Source: Aselliscus stoliczkanus
Lineage: Eukaryota > Chordata > Mammalia > Chiroptera > Hipposideridae
Direction: 5' to 3'
Assembly: GCA_033961575.1 (NCBI GenBank)
Contig: CM066736.1
Span: 83,414,852-83,478,851, forward strand
Length of the DNA stretch: 64,000 nucleotides
In this document: positions 1-10,880 of the stretch, piece after piece
Numbering within the stretch: position 1 is the first letter of the stretch
Layout of the letters: each line of letters begins with the position of its first letter
Program-made: the position numbers and the translations under genes
Notes under the pieces: generated by a model
Seen by the model: the letters and a program-made list of their open reading frames with translations, nothing else
Database searches by the model: none
Told to the model about the DNA's origin: nothing

Positions 1-151
1 GGCAGGTGCCTGTGCCACAGCGGCTGGAAAGGCGCAGAGTGTGACGTGCCCACCAACCAGTGTATCGACGTGGCCTGCAGCAACCATGGCACCTGTATCA
101 TGGGCACCTGTATCTGCAACCCTGGCTACAAGGGCGAGAACTGCGAGGAAG
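1..151 (+). CDS. TENM4: TENM4 exon, partial at window edge: end of EGF2 and all of EGF3
   Basis: Frame 1 is open from base 1 to the donor. It begins [14 protein letters not shown], the last part of an EGF repeat (EGF2), followed by the PTNQ spacer and a complete six-cysteine EGF3 starting [12 protein letters not shown] and ending GENCEE. The exon ends after one base of a codon (G at 151) and is followed by a good donor, GTAAGA. The phase-1 G joins TG of the next exon to give Val. The 5' end of the exon is cut by the window, so the aromatic substitution expected in EGF2 cannot be seen. The repeats form the extracellular stalk on the C-terminal side of the membrane anchor. Confidence 0.96.
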
Positions 152-341
152 GTAAGACATGAGCCCTGGCAGCCCCAGAACCTTGCTTTGAGTTAGAGGC
201 CAGCACACAGTTGCCAAGAGAGCATCAGAGGCAGAGGGAGCCTGCTGAGCCGCCCTGTGAGCTCCCAGGCCCTGAGCCAGGAGCCCCTCAGCAACAGTAA
301 TTTATCTAAAGTTAGGGTCCTACTCAGTGAAGGGGAGAGAA

Positions 342-548
342 GCATTGTTTTTTTGAGCACTCCCTGTATATACAAGGCTCCATGCTAGGAGCTTTGTGTC
401 ATTTAACTTCAAACCCGAGTAGGGAGGGATAATTATCTTCATTTTAGAGTTGAAGACACTGAGACTTAAAGAGTCAAATGACTCGCCCAAGGTCACCTGG
501 CTAATAGATGACAGAGGTGGGTTTGAGCCTAGTCTTTTTGACTCCATA
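342..548 (-). repeat. MIR SINE fossil, antisense
   Basis: Reads as the reverse complement of MIR: a remnant of the size and abundance phrase around 380, then GAAGACACTGAGACTTAAAG and CCAAGGTCACCTGG, then a degenerate GTTTGAGCC. Boundaries are approximate. Confidence 0.75.
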
Positions 549-647
549 GCCCAAGTGTTTTCTCCTCCCCATTAAGCCCATCAGCTCCCCATTTCTGAAG
601 TGTGAGACTATTATAGACGTCTAAACTCTGCCTTCTGTTATCACACT

Positions 648-681
648 TGTGTGTGTGTGTCGCGCGCGCGCATGTGCATGC
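648..681. repeat. (TG)n joined to (CG)5 and CATGTGCATGC: alternating purine-pyrimidine tract
   Basis: Alternation is perfect at 648-660 (TG repeats) and again at 661-681, with a single break at the T-C junction. Such DNA can adopt the Z conformation. Five consecutive CpGs inside an intron are unusual, because methylated CpG decays quickly in mammals. Confidence 0.85.
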
Positions 682-814
682 TTGTGTCTCTTAGGTGTTC
701 ACAAGTGGATCTCGCTCCTTCGTAAATAAATTGTGTCCGTATAGATCAAGGCTAGGAAGGGCACTGCTGACATAGTAGTCATGCCAGTTCTTTCCCAGGA
801 AACCTAACCAGGTG

Positions 815-970
815 AGATAAAGTAAATCGTTCTATTTCACAAACACAGAAACTGAGGCCCAGAGGGGGTCAGTAATATCCTCGCAGTCATTGAGCTAACC
901 CATGGCAGGGCTGGGATTCAACCCAGGGTTTCTCGCTTCTGAACCAGTACTCTTTCCACTTAGCTGCATG
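815..970 (-). repeat. MIR SINE fossil, antisense
   Basis: Contains ACAGAAACTGAGGCCCAGAG, then GGCAGGGCTGGGATTCAACC, then a CAGTACTCTTTCCACT tail, the usual order for a minus-strand MIR. It faces the plus-strand MIR just downstream. Confidence 0.8.
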
Positions 971-1004
971 GGTTTTCCCGGTGAGCGGAGGAGTCTTAGC
1001 CACA

Positions 1005-1215
1005 AGCCATATAGAGTAGCTTTGAAGAGTGCACACTCCACAATCAGGTGTAGATGTTTGAGTCCTGACACTGCCACTAGCTAGCCTCATCTATACAATG
1101 GGACTACCTTCCTCAGAGGGCCGTTGCAAGGAGTGAATTAAATGCTTCACGTAAAGCACTTAGCTCAGTGCCCGACACAGTAAATGCTCCATTAAGTGTT
1201 AGCTGTTGCATTAGT
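1005..1215 (+). repeat. MIR SINE fossil, sense
   Basis: Order of landmarks: GAGTCCTGACACTGCCACTAG, TCATCTATACAATGGGACTACC, then GTAAAGCACTTAGCTCAGTGCC and a TAAATG tail. The central GTGTGACCTTGG core is deleted. Confidence 0.75.
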
Positions 1216-1485
1216 CATGTTATTCTGGAGCTGACTGAGGCACATTTCATTTTACTCCACTCACTGTATCCCAGGTGTTTCGAAATGGATGGGCTTTGCC
1301 CTTGAAACTGATGGATTCATGCTAATGGTCGTTACCTCCCACTGTCCACTGTCCAGGACCCTAGCACCTTCTCCAGTGGGTGGAAGAGGCTCCAAAGGAG
1401 AGCTAGTCTTTTAAACCCATTTGGGATTTCACAGATAGTGCCCTCTCTCAAGGCATCATTTTCTCTTTAAAAAAAAAAAAAGAGC

Positions 1486-1987
1486 GCGGGGCCGGCCGAG
1501 TGGCTCAGTTGATTAAGAGTTGGCTTAAACGTGCATGCTCTGAGCAATAGGGCCGCTGGTTCGATTCCCACATGGGCCAGTGATGCTGCGCCCAAGCTGC
1601 GCTTTTGCTGAGCTGCCAACAGGTGGCAGGATGGCTCAGCTGGTGTAACAACAAAATTGCCTGTTCAATGGCGGGCTATGCCCACCCGTAGCTAAGACTG
1701 AACTCCACGTCTTGAGCTGAGCTGCCGCCCAGATGGCTTAGTGGATAGGGTGTGCTCTGTTAACAACAAGGCTACTGATTTGACTCCAGTATGGGATGGT
1801 GGCTACGCCCACCTGCAACTAAGATTGAACACAGCACCTTGAGCTTAGAGGCCACGAGCTGCCGACGGGAACCCAGAGGGCGACTGACGCCCTCCACAAT
1901 GAAGATTGAAGAACAACTTGGCTGGCCCCCTTCCCCAATTCCCCAACGCTGTTCCCCTCCCCCAATGCCCTAATAAAATATTTTAAA
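1486..1987 (+). mobile_element. Long composite bat tRNA-derived SINE (Rhin-1-like)
   Basis: Begins GGCCGGCCGAGTGGCTCAG with A-box-like and B-box-like (GGTTCGATTCCCA) pol III promoter sequence. It then repeats related units (GGATGGCTCAGCTGG, AGATGGCTTAGTGG, CAACTAAGATTGAACACAGC) and ends in AATAAAATATTTTAAAA followed by a short (GA)n. It is about 500 bp, several times longer than the 105-115 bp copies elsewhere in this window. The head-to-tail tRNA-like modules suggest a dimer or trimer. The family name is from memory. No clean target-site duplication was found. Confidence 0.8.
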
Positions 1988-2330
1988 AGGGAGAGAGAGA
2001 GAGAGAATATAATGGGCCCATTTTAAAAGCGTAGGGAACAGGAAGGGATTAGTGTCTGAAAAGCATCACTTCTCTGAGACAGGCTGTCTGTAAAACCCCA
2101 AGTGTGACTGGAGGTCCTGATTCAGACCTATTAATGTTGATGCGAATTACTTTGGGCTGTCTGAGAGAAGAGGCGCGCCAGCTCCTGGAACAAAGGAACT
2201 TGGCTTTCTCATCCTGACAATGGTGACCTTCATCTGCTTTCCCTTTTCATTTTAGTCACTTGGGATGAAGACCCTGAGAAGGAAAGAAAAACAAAGAGGA
2301 TATTCCTCTTGAAACTGGGGGGCTATCTCA

Positions 2331-2404
2331 CCCCCAACCCCACCATGTTGTGTGTGGGCCAAGGAGGGGGAGCTGTCCACCCCCCAACCCCCCCTAACCC
2401 CCCC
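2331..2404 (-). other. C-rich tract; G-quadruplex candidate on the minus strand
   Basis: C runs occur at 2331-2335, at 2380-2385 (six), 2388-2394 (seven) and 2398-2404 (seven), split by AA or TAA. The complementary strand reads as three long G runs with TTA and TT loops, telomere-like, with a shorter G run further along. Confidence 0.6.
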
Positions 2405-4179
2405 TCAGCACTGGACAGTGCCCCAGAGTGTAAGGTTACTTACAAAGACAGGAAAAAGAGTTATTTAACTCTGATTTACATTATCTATTTGAAAAGAAAT
2501 GTTTTCACTCCTGCTTTCTTTTCTGAGGAGGGCCATCTGGTACTGATTCTTTTTATTATTTCTATTTCTCTGGTGAAGCATCTTTGCTGAGTCCTTGTGT
2601 TTATAATGAGGGTTTCTTGGGGCCTTCGCCCTCCCCCTCCCCCATCTCCCTACCTCCCTCAGCTCTGTTCTAACGGGTTTCATTGTGTTTATAAAATATC
2701 AGCTAACAAGCTTACTTTTTTTGTTTTTAGCTTTCTCCCTCTCCCTTCTTCTGAAGTTTATTGCCCTATATTTTTTTTTAAAGCCTGGGCCCCTTGGAGG
2801 GAATTGGGGGAGGGGCAGAAGAAAACAACTTAGGCCTTTTGCATTGAAAAGTGAGACATTGTGTTTTGGTCCTAAAGAGTGTCTAATAGCTTGTGTGGTC
2901 ACTGAAGCATGGAGCATTTTGGGGAAAGAGTTGTGTTTACAGCCTGGCCATGCAGGCCTCATCATTTCATTAATGGGCTAAGCTTAGCCAGAAATTTTGG
3001 CTTGAATGGCAAGCTCTTCAGAAGAAAAAAACATACATAACTGTTTGGCACCTCTTCTAAGAAAAAACGAAGTTAGACTGTCTACCCGAAGTTCAGCCCA
3101 TGTCCCTGCCAAGATCTCCAGGACTCCTTCAGCACAGAGCCTCCCGACCCCAGCCAGCAGAGTCTCCCCATGTTACGCACAGTTCCCTGAGAAATAAAAT
3201 CATACAGGGAACTCTCCTGGTAGGATGGAAAGAGACCACTTTAATCCCATCCTAGGGTTGCTGGTACCCCAGAGGCCCCACAAAGAGAGGGCAGATCCAC
3301 AGTCTACGCAGGGTCTCTTTAGCAGAGTGTCACCAGAGTGTCACCGTGGCATAGATAATGGCCCTAAGTTAGGATCAGCAGGGACAGTGCTCTCCAGGCA
3401 GGAATCTCCACCAATTCAGCTTCGGCTTCCTAGAGCCGACTTCCCTCAAGAATACAGTCCTCTTTAAAACGTCCCTCAAGCTCCCCTCTCCCTTTGCCAA
3501 GGGGACCTTCAGAAATGCTGATTTATTGATGACGAAGTGCCTGGAGGTAACCCCTTCTCAGTTCCTTCTGATCTTTCCCCTGCCTGAACCATCTTCAGAG
3601 AGCATGGGATTCACATTGCTGGTTCCTGCGTTCCTATCAGACTTGTTGTGTCTGAGGAAGAACAGGGCTGTCACGAAGCCAAGGGCCCCTTGCTAAACTT
3701 GGCACCCTCTCGGCTTGCTTGCTAACAGTGCGGATTTATAGATTCCACCTCAAGGGCGCCTTAGAGACCACTTCAACCCAAAGCTGGGGTCAGGCATTCA
3801 CAGAGCGGGAAGGACCTTTCTAGGTCTTGGGACAGGAATTGCTGACTCATTTCCTGTCCAACTGGAAAACTCTCTGAAACTAGGGAATTATCGTAGTAGC
3901 CTAATAGGCTGGAATAATCCTTCTGAGATCCGAAGCAAGTCATGAAAATGTATCACTATCGTTATTTTTATTGTTTTTAATTACCAGGCACCCCAACAGG
4001 TCATGCTTGAACCACTATTAAATGGTGTCCAGGGACTAGAAGAGGGGAGGTTCTTTGCCTTCATTTGGCTTTCTTAATTCTCCACTTCACCCTATTTCTT
4101 TCCTTGTTTTGTTTTCCTATTTTTAACCATTTTAAATGCTTATGTCTGTTTATATGTATGCCATATTTTTGAACCAATA

Positions 4180-4400
4180 AGATGATATAAAAAATAGCCA
4201 GAGACCTATACCTGGGAAGACTGGTTCAAATTTGAATTCCCACTGTGTGACCTTGGGCAAGTTATTTAACCTCTCTGTGCTTCAGGTTCCTCATCTGTAA
4301 AATAAGGATCACAGTAGTACCTACCTCAAAGGGTTGTTGTTAGGGTTAACTGAGATAATGTATATAAAAGGTTTAATAGCAAAAGATGGTAGCGGAGAGG
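4180..4400 (+). repeat. MIR SINE fossil, sense, well preserved
   Basis: Shows the full core: TGTGACCTTGGGCAAGTTAT, CCTCTCTGTGCTTCAGGTTC, CTCATCTGTAAAATAAGGATC and ACCTACCTCAAAGGGTTGTTG, followed by GAGATAATGTATATAAAAGG. Confidence 0.9.
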
Positions 4401-5389
4401 GACTAAATTAATATGAATTGTTACTGTTGCTGTTGTGGTATCATTATTAGGTTGTTAGCAAGTGGTTGCGCCTGACCTCAGATTTCCTTCATCATTTAGG
4501 TCAATCAGTTGAATTCCTTTAAAAACCTCAATAGTAAAAGAGCTTTCTGAATAAGCTGGCCCTCCAAATGAGCAGCCTATTCCAAGAATATTGCCATTTG
4601 TAAAGTCTCTGCCCATTTGTGTCTGTGACTCTTAATATACCCAGGCCAGTTTCCCAGTCTTTTGTGCAAAAGTCAAATATACTTGGTTATAAAATTTAAT
4701 TGATAAAGTAAAAGCATGTCTGAATTGTAATTGAGCTCTGACCACAGTTTGCCCAAGTCATGCTACTGAATGTCTGGATGGGATAGAAAAATAACTACTT
4801 TGTAACAATCCTCAGTGTCATTTGGTCCTCATAGCAACCTGAGAAATAGGTCATTTGAACGCACCTGCTTTATAAATGGAAGCTCAGAGCAGGTACGTGA
4901 CTTGACTGTGGTCATAGAACCAGTATGTTTTGTCCTGTGACCCTTGAACCTCGGATTCCAGAGGGCACATGCTAAGTTCTTTCTTCTGCAGCATAGGGCT
5001 TGCTCATGAGCTCCTATAAGGAGGAAACTGACTACGTCACTGCAGCTCCATCAACACTATTGCCCCAACACCTACTGCATGTTGGATCCCGACCAGGACA
5101 CCGCTCTCCCCTTACAATTGCAAGATGCATAGAATCACCTAGCTCTCTAAAATGCAGGACTCACCTAACAAGTTTCTGGTTGAGTAGAGAACATGGACCA
5201 ACACCCTTTGCCAATTCTGCCTTCTCTCTGCTGCCTTTTGCACTTCCCATGAGAACTGGAGCCACATGATAAGTTCACCCTCAATCCTTGTCTTCCACTC
5301 TTTCTGTGTAGTGCTTTATAGAAGATGAGAGGTCTCTGTTCATTTTGTGCAGCCCAATAACTAAAGTTTCAAGTTAGGAAAATCTGCCC

Positions 5390-5600
5390 GACTAACAGAA
5401 CTGTCATTGGATTCAGAATCAGACAGACCTGTCTTCAGATTCCTCCCTGGCCGGATGTAGCTGTATGATCTGGCATAAATGATTTAGCTCTTTGAGTCTC
5501 AGTTTCCTCATCTTATCTCACTGGTTTATTGTGAAAACTGAGCCTGATGAGGTATGGAAAGCACTTCCTAGAGCAGAGAGCAGGCAACCTGCACTACTAC
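5390..5600 (+). repeat. MIR SINE fossil, sense
   Basis: Contains CAGAATCAGACAGACCTG, GAGTCTCAGTTTCCTCATCT and TGGAAAGCACTTCCTAGAG in MIR order. It is more diverged than the copy at 4180. Confidence 0.75.
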
Positions 5601-6303
5601 TATCCTTTCCCGCTTGCTGGGTGAGCTCTTGAGACCACTTTGACCTTAGACCCTAAAAGCCCTGCAAGGGCTGCTCGGCTCTTGAGCTACAATGATATAG
5701 TTCACCCACCACATGAGGAGAAGCTGTGCAAAGCCGCCACATAACATTTTAAATAGTCACTGAAATGTTTGCCTGGAAAGAAAGTGAGGTTTGAAAGTTT
5801 AGATCAATCACAAGAATTTGGGGAAAATGATCAAATCTAATGGAACTTAAATGCAAAATAAATCCTTGTTTAACTTAAGAAATCTGTTTTAGTCCTCACA
5901 TTCACATAAATAAAACTGGAGTATGAAGTGATAAACAAAGCAGTCTGTTCCACAGTGACATTTTGAGGACCTGTATGCCTGGTATTGTTCCAGGAGGCGG
6001 AGATGCAGATATGAACAAAACAAAGTCTTGTCCTCTACTATTGCAGTATACAGACTTACTAGGCACTGGGTGCTACATGAACACATATATTTTTTTACTC
6101 TGTCTATCCCTCAAACCAAAGGTGGGAATTTGTATCCACAGTCAAGCAAGCCAAGACTGAAAGAGGTAAATAGTCAGTCACTGGGGGGAGTCAGGAAACC
6201 AGGTGTACCATTTGCTAGAACTATTGCCCTTCCTTATACACGTGGCCTCTGCCTAGGAAACCTGTGTCCTTCCAGCAAAGGGGGGTGTGAACCACCCCCC
6301 CCA

Positions 6304-6304
<1 letters not shown>

Positions 6305-6335
<31 letters not shown>
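6305..6335. repeat. (CA)n microsatellite close to an acceptor site
   Basis: About fifteen uninterrupted AC units, preceded by a run of Cs. It ends 95 bp before the EGF4-5 exon. Confidence 0.97.
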
Positions 6336-6337
<2 letters not shown>

Positions 6338-6430
6338 TGCATTCTACTCCAAGGTGTAGTAGTTTGCTCACAGAAGCCTCATCTTTGCTGGCCAGATACT
6401 TACCTGTGTTCTCTTTCTGCCGTGTCGCAG

Positions 6431-6631
6431 TGGACTGCATGGACCCCACATGTTCTGGCCGAGGCGTCTGCGTGAGAGGCGAGTGCCACTGCTCTGTGGG
6501 ATGGGGAGGCACCAGCTGTGAGACACCCAGGGCCACATGCTTGGACCAGTGTTCAGGCCACGGAACCTTCCTCCCAGACACCGGGCTTTGCAGCTGTGAC
6601 CCAAGCTGGACTGGACACGACTGCTCTATCG
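6431..6631 (+). CDS. TENM4: TENM4 exon: EGF4 and EGF5 (EGF5 has Phe in place of a Cys)
   Basis: A 201-nt exon between TGTCGCAG and GTAAAT, phase 1-1, 67 codons. The first codon (Val) is split with the upstream exon. EGF4 begins [14 protein letters not shown] and has all six cysteines. EGF5 begins [12 protein letters not shown] and ends GHDCSI with only five cysteines. The third position holds Phe (codon 6568-6570). In teneurins, EGF2 and EGF5 are known to carry an aromatic residue for one cysteine. The unpaired cysteine forms the intermolecular disulfide of the covalent dimer. This copy keeps that feature, so the dimerisation site is probably intact. The acceptor's pyrimidine tract lies in the TGTGTTCTCTTTCTGCC segment just upstream. 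Confidence 0.97.
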
Positions 6632-7039
6632 GTAAATGTGGGGAGTGGAGGGAGGGAGGGACGAGGTTCCACTGGAACGTGTTCACCATTCCGGCCCAAT
6701 CAGTGCTGTGGCCCTATTCTCGGTCCTGTATCAGTGGGTTCCCCATGTCTCTGGGTGCTTTTCTTCTTTTCCTGAGCTCTAGCCTCGGTACCTCCATACC
6801 TAGATGGACACAGGATTCAAAAGTCATGTCCTCACATCATTGCTTTCATAGTGGTGGCCATGAGGGTCAAAAGACTGCCCCTCAGCCATGTGAATTATAA
6901 GAATAGATGTATTTCACTGAAACCTCTTCTCTCACATTCCACTGCCCCTCTTAGAGGCAAGGCCATAGGGACCAGTGTGCCTAGATGAGACCCGCAGGGA
7001 TGGAGCTTCGGTTTCACCCGTTAATCAGAATTAAGTCCA

Positions 7040-7230
7040 AACTCGGTATAGTATTTAGGGTTCCCTGTTCATCTGACCCCCACCTTCCTTTCTGTGAGAC
7101 TGTAAGTTCCATGAGGATAGCAAGCATGTCTTATTTATCTCCCCATTCCAGGACTTCGCAACTTAGCCTGGCCCACAGCAACTGCTCAGTAAATACAGAT
7201 GAATGAATGAATGAATGAATGAATGAACGA
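7040..7230 (+). repeat. L2 LINE 3' end with expanded GAAT tail
   Basis: GACTGTAAGTTCCATGAGG, then CAGGACTTCGCAACTTAGCC and TGCTCAGTAAATACAGAT follow the order of the L2 3' terminus. The tail has grown into a (GAAT)n run at 7201-7227. Confidence 0.8.
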
Positions 7231-7463
7231 ACACATGATTGAATGTGTTCTTGATTGCGGTATTTGGTTCACTTACAGGTTTTATATTATACAAAGTTTA
7301 AAGGATAATTACATTGGCAACCTTCTGTTTATAAGCATTTTATGATTTATAGACTCTTTCAATGTGAGAATTAAATGAGAAGATAGGTGAATCACCTAGC
7401 ACAGTATTGGTTTATAGTAGGTATGTTCACCTCTAATATCTCATTTAAATTCACTATTTAAAT

Positions 7464-7490
7464 ACACACACACACACACACACACACACA
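7464..7490. repeat. (CA)n microsatellite
   Basis: Uninterrupted AC dinucleotides, about thirteen units, in AT-rich surroundings. Confidence 0.97.
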
Positions 7491-7539
7491 AGAACCTGTG
7501 AGAAAGGCATCATCATGCCTTTTTGACCAATTTACATAA

Positions 7540-7790
7540 CACTTGATTCAGTGAATACTTATTGAACATCTACTATGTGCTAGCCACTCTTCTAATCAGA
7601 AGGGATACAGAGGTAAGAAAATTCCTACCTTTGTGAGCTTGCATTTTAGGAAGAAGAGGTGGGGGGACACAGCAAACAAACAAATGAAGAGAAATCAACT
7701 GATAAAGAAGCTGAGGCCCAGAAAATTTTAAGTAATCCTGCCCAATGTCACATAGCTAAAAAGTGATAGCATCTCCTACTGTTTTGGGTT
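7540..7790 (-). repeat. L2 LINE 3' end, antisense
   Basis: TGAATACTTATTGAACATC and CTACTATGTGCTAGCCAC, then GTGAGCTTGCATTTTAGG and a CAAACAAACAAATGAAG stretch match the reverse complement of an L2 tail. Confidence 0.75.
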
Positions 7791-8454
7791 TGTTTGTTTT
7801 TTTATACCCTAAATCACTTTCTCCACCACACCACACTGTTTTAAACAAAAGTGAAGCTCAAATTAACTGTTGTGTATTAACAGTTCTGGTTGTGATCAGG
7901 AAGGATGGTCAAGACCTTTGGCAAAAGTGAGACCCATGCAGCATTTGCGCCTTTGGAATACTTTGAATTACCTTTCCCCATTGAAGGGAGAATTGATGTT
8001 CAGTCCGCAACACAAATTGGACTTTTATCCTTGTTTGCAACACTTGTGTAAAGACATGATTGCAGAAACAGATGCACAGGGTCCTAGGAATAATTCTTTT
8101 TATATGGCTCTGTTTAGAGCAATATAATAAATGGTCCTCTTAAAGCTACACTGGATTGTAGTGTTCATTACATGGCCACACAGCTAATTTATGGTAAGTA
8201 TATAACTGTCCGTGCATTGTTAATCCCTGATGAGACTCCACAGCCTCCGATGGAGGCAGGAATACGTTGGGGTGAGATCACTAAGTATCCTTGAGTTGGT
8301 CCTGTAAAAGGAGACAGCAGAACCCTTGGAAGGGGCTTTGAGTAGAACCATGAGAGCTCATCATCCTCAACTCTGCACACCACTCTCCATAACTGGTAGC
8401 AAAGATGAATGTGGCCTCATGTGTGAAGGCAAAGGAGCTCCATGTAATGCGATG

Positions 8455-8680
8455 CATCCCTGAGTCCCACAGACCTAGGTTCAGACATTGGCCCTGCTAC
8501 TTACTAGTTATAACTTTGGGCAAGTCACTTCACCTCTCTAAGCTGTAAAATGGAGATAATAATAGCACTTACCTTCTGGAGTTACTATTTGGAGAATTAA
8601 GATAATGCAAATAAGCACTTAGCATGCTACTTAGCCCATGGTATGGGCTCAGCAAATGTTAGCTATTGTTAAGATTATGA
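8455..8680 (+). repeat. MIR SINE fossil, sense, well preserved
   Basis: CCTGCTACTTACTAGTTATA, GGGCAAGTCACTTCACCTC, AAAATGGAGATAATAATAGC and a GCACTTAGCATGC tail are in consensus order. Confidence 0.88.
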
Positions 8681-10659
8681 GTCAAATACCCTTTGGTGAG
8701 AGCCCTTAATATTAACGAAGACATTTGATAGAGGCCAGATGAGATATGCCCTTTCAGAAATGTCAATTATAGTTTTTTTTAAATCTCTAACCTATAACCG
8801 ATTAAAACAAGGCCAGGAATTTAAAAGATGGCTTCAAAGTTGCTGTCTCCCCTTGCAATGGTAATAGCAATTCGTGCTTGTCGGGTGCCTCACAGCATAT
8901 AAAGATGTTTCATATGCACGCTCACACACAACCCATCCGTAACAACAGCCCCATCAGGCAGTGTGACAGGTATGGCATTAGCCCCCTTCACAACGAGGCT
9001 CAGGGAGTTGCAGCAGCTTGCCGAAGTAACACTGGTGCTGGTGCACGACACGACATGACGTGACGTGCGGGGAGTCCGAGCCCAGCTGGGCGCCCCAGCC
9101 TAGCCTCTTTCCCAGCACAGTGTTCCTCCTCCGCTGTCACCTCCCCTCCCGAAGCCAGTCTGAAGGCTAGTGAAAGCTTCGATGGTGCCTCTCTCTCTCT
9201 GCATCCCCGACTGGGTAGTCAGTACCTGCCTGGGCTCAGTCCTGGTTCTGCCACATGCTAACTGTGTGACCTCGGAAAGTTTCTTCAGTTTCCTTCTCTA
9301 AAAAAATGGAGGTAATAACACTGCCTACCTCAGAGGGTCATGTGATCCTTAAATTATATGTGTGTCCACATGTAGAGCAGCGCCTGCATAGAATGAGCAC
9401 GTCATGTCTCTCTTTCACCTCCCTTCCAAGGGCACGTTCACTGAGTGGAAGTGGAACTCACTGTTGAGCTTTCGCCATGAAGCTAGACAAGGGATGCCTC
9501 ATTGGCTGGTTGCCACTGTAGCTGAGGGACTCATCACGATCAGGGAGTTAACTGCAGGGGCGTGGACATGGCACAGGACTTCGTTCACAAGACCTGCTCT
9601 CCACTGTTTGAATGGCTCCAGCAAGTTGCTTAACCTCCCTGACCCTAAGTTTCCTTTTAGGTAAAACTATCGATATCACCAACTTTTGGGAGTCAGTGAG
9701 AAAAATGTAAGCAAAGCAGTTATCACAGTGCGTGGCACAACTGAGACACCCGACAAGCGGTAGCATTAGTCCCGTTATTTGTGTTATCTGCTCCTGGCAT
9801 GGCAGGGCTGGCACAGACACCTCCCAGAGCCCTCCCTCCAGGAGCTGCAGGCCGGCAGACACGTCCAAAGTGATTCTTGCACCATCAGCACTGACTGTGG
9901 GTTGCGAGGTTGGCAGAAATGGGCCTCCACGGCCTGGCCCTCGTAGGAAGGAAGACTAGCTCTTGCCTGAGATGAGTGTCTTGCCGTTTGGCATGGAAAA
10001 CAGGATTTCATGAAAGCCGTTTAAATCAACAGGCCCTGCACTCAACAACCAGCCTGTAATGAAATGTGAGCTGACAAGATCCCCAGCACTTTGGTTAGGT
10101 TTGTGGAAACAGTAAAGTCAAATTGCATACAAGTGTTTGCTCAGGCCCCTGGCATCCCAGCAACTTGGCTTCCAATCTCATCTCAGAAATCCCTCCTTAA
10201 ATCCAGCCTCGTTAATGTGGTTTTCCTTTCTGGCGAACCACACAAGATAACTGTTTGAACAGAGTCCTATGTCTTGGAAGAGCATAGGTTATATGCTCTT
10301 TCCCTACCCCCCGTATACCTCTATCCTCAACTCTGCACCCAGTGGGACTTCACTTCCTCAGTCTTTGGAGGGTGCTGGTGATGGCGGTAGTGATGATGAT
10401 GGTGGAGGTGATGCTACTGTTGCTGTTTTACAGATGGGAAGAGTTGGAGAAGGGAAATGACTTACAGGTAACTCAGCTAATCAGTGGCAGAGTTGGAATG
10501 AAGTCCAGGCTGTGTTTCCCAAGTCCTCAGTTCTTGCCTAAAGCCCCCCCTTCCATCCAAAGAGGTTCCCATGTCAGTAATCTCATCTTTTTCCCTGACA
10601 AGCTTGCTCCAGGCTTGCTCCAGGATGGAGCAGTAACTAGAGAGCCCATCTGTTTCTTA

Positions 10660-10880
10660 GTGCTTACCTTGTACCAGGTACTGAACTAAGTGCTTTACAG
10701 CCATTATCTTAGTTAAGGTTCATAAAAACCCTGGGAAAGAAATATTATAAGTTCCATTGTCCAGAGGAGGAGATTGAAGCTCAGAAAAGTTAAATTTTTC
10801 ACCAGCACCCCCCCCCCCCATTCGTAAATGGCAGATCTGGCTCCAAGGCCCCTCCGCAGCTCTGTGGTAAGCTGAGCAAT
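10660..10880 (-). repeat. MIR SINE fossil, antisense, with a C12 run
   Basis: ACCTTGTACCAGGTACTGAA, ATTATAAGTTCCATTGTCC and GGAGATTGAAGCTCAGAAAA mark a minus-strand MIR. A run of twelve Cs (10808-10819) interrupts it. Confidence 0.78.

Larger units (their letters stand above)
152..6430 (+). other. TENM4: Intron between EGF3 and EGF4 exons (6,279 bp)
   Basis: Starts GTAAGA and ends GTGTCGCAG. Contents I can name: MIR fossils near 342-548, 815-970, 1005-1215, 4180-4400, 4800-4960 (weak) and 5390-5600; an alternating purine-pyrimidine tract at 648-681; a long bat SINE at 1486-1987; C-rich runs at 2331-2404; and a (CA)n tract at 6305-6335. The stretches 2010-2320, 2410-4170 and 5600-6280 show no recognisable repeat or gene. 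ORFs in them are short and look random. Confidence 0.9.

Noticed and set aside
6028..6900. 290-codon open reading frame across the EGF4-5 exon
   Set aside because: Only 6431-6631 is coding. The rest is intron that happens to stay open, including translated CA repeat, and clear AG and GT splice sites bound the real exon.
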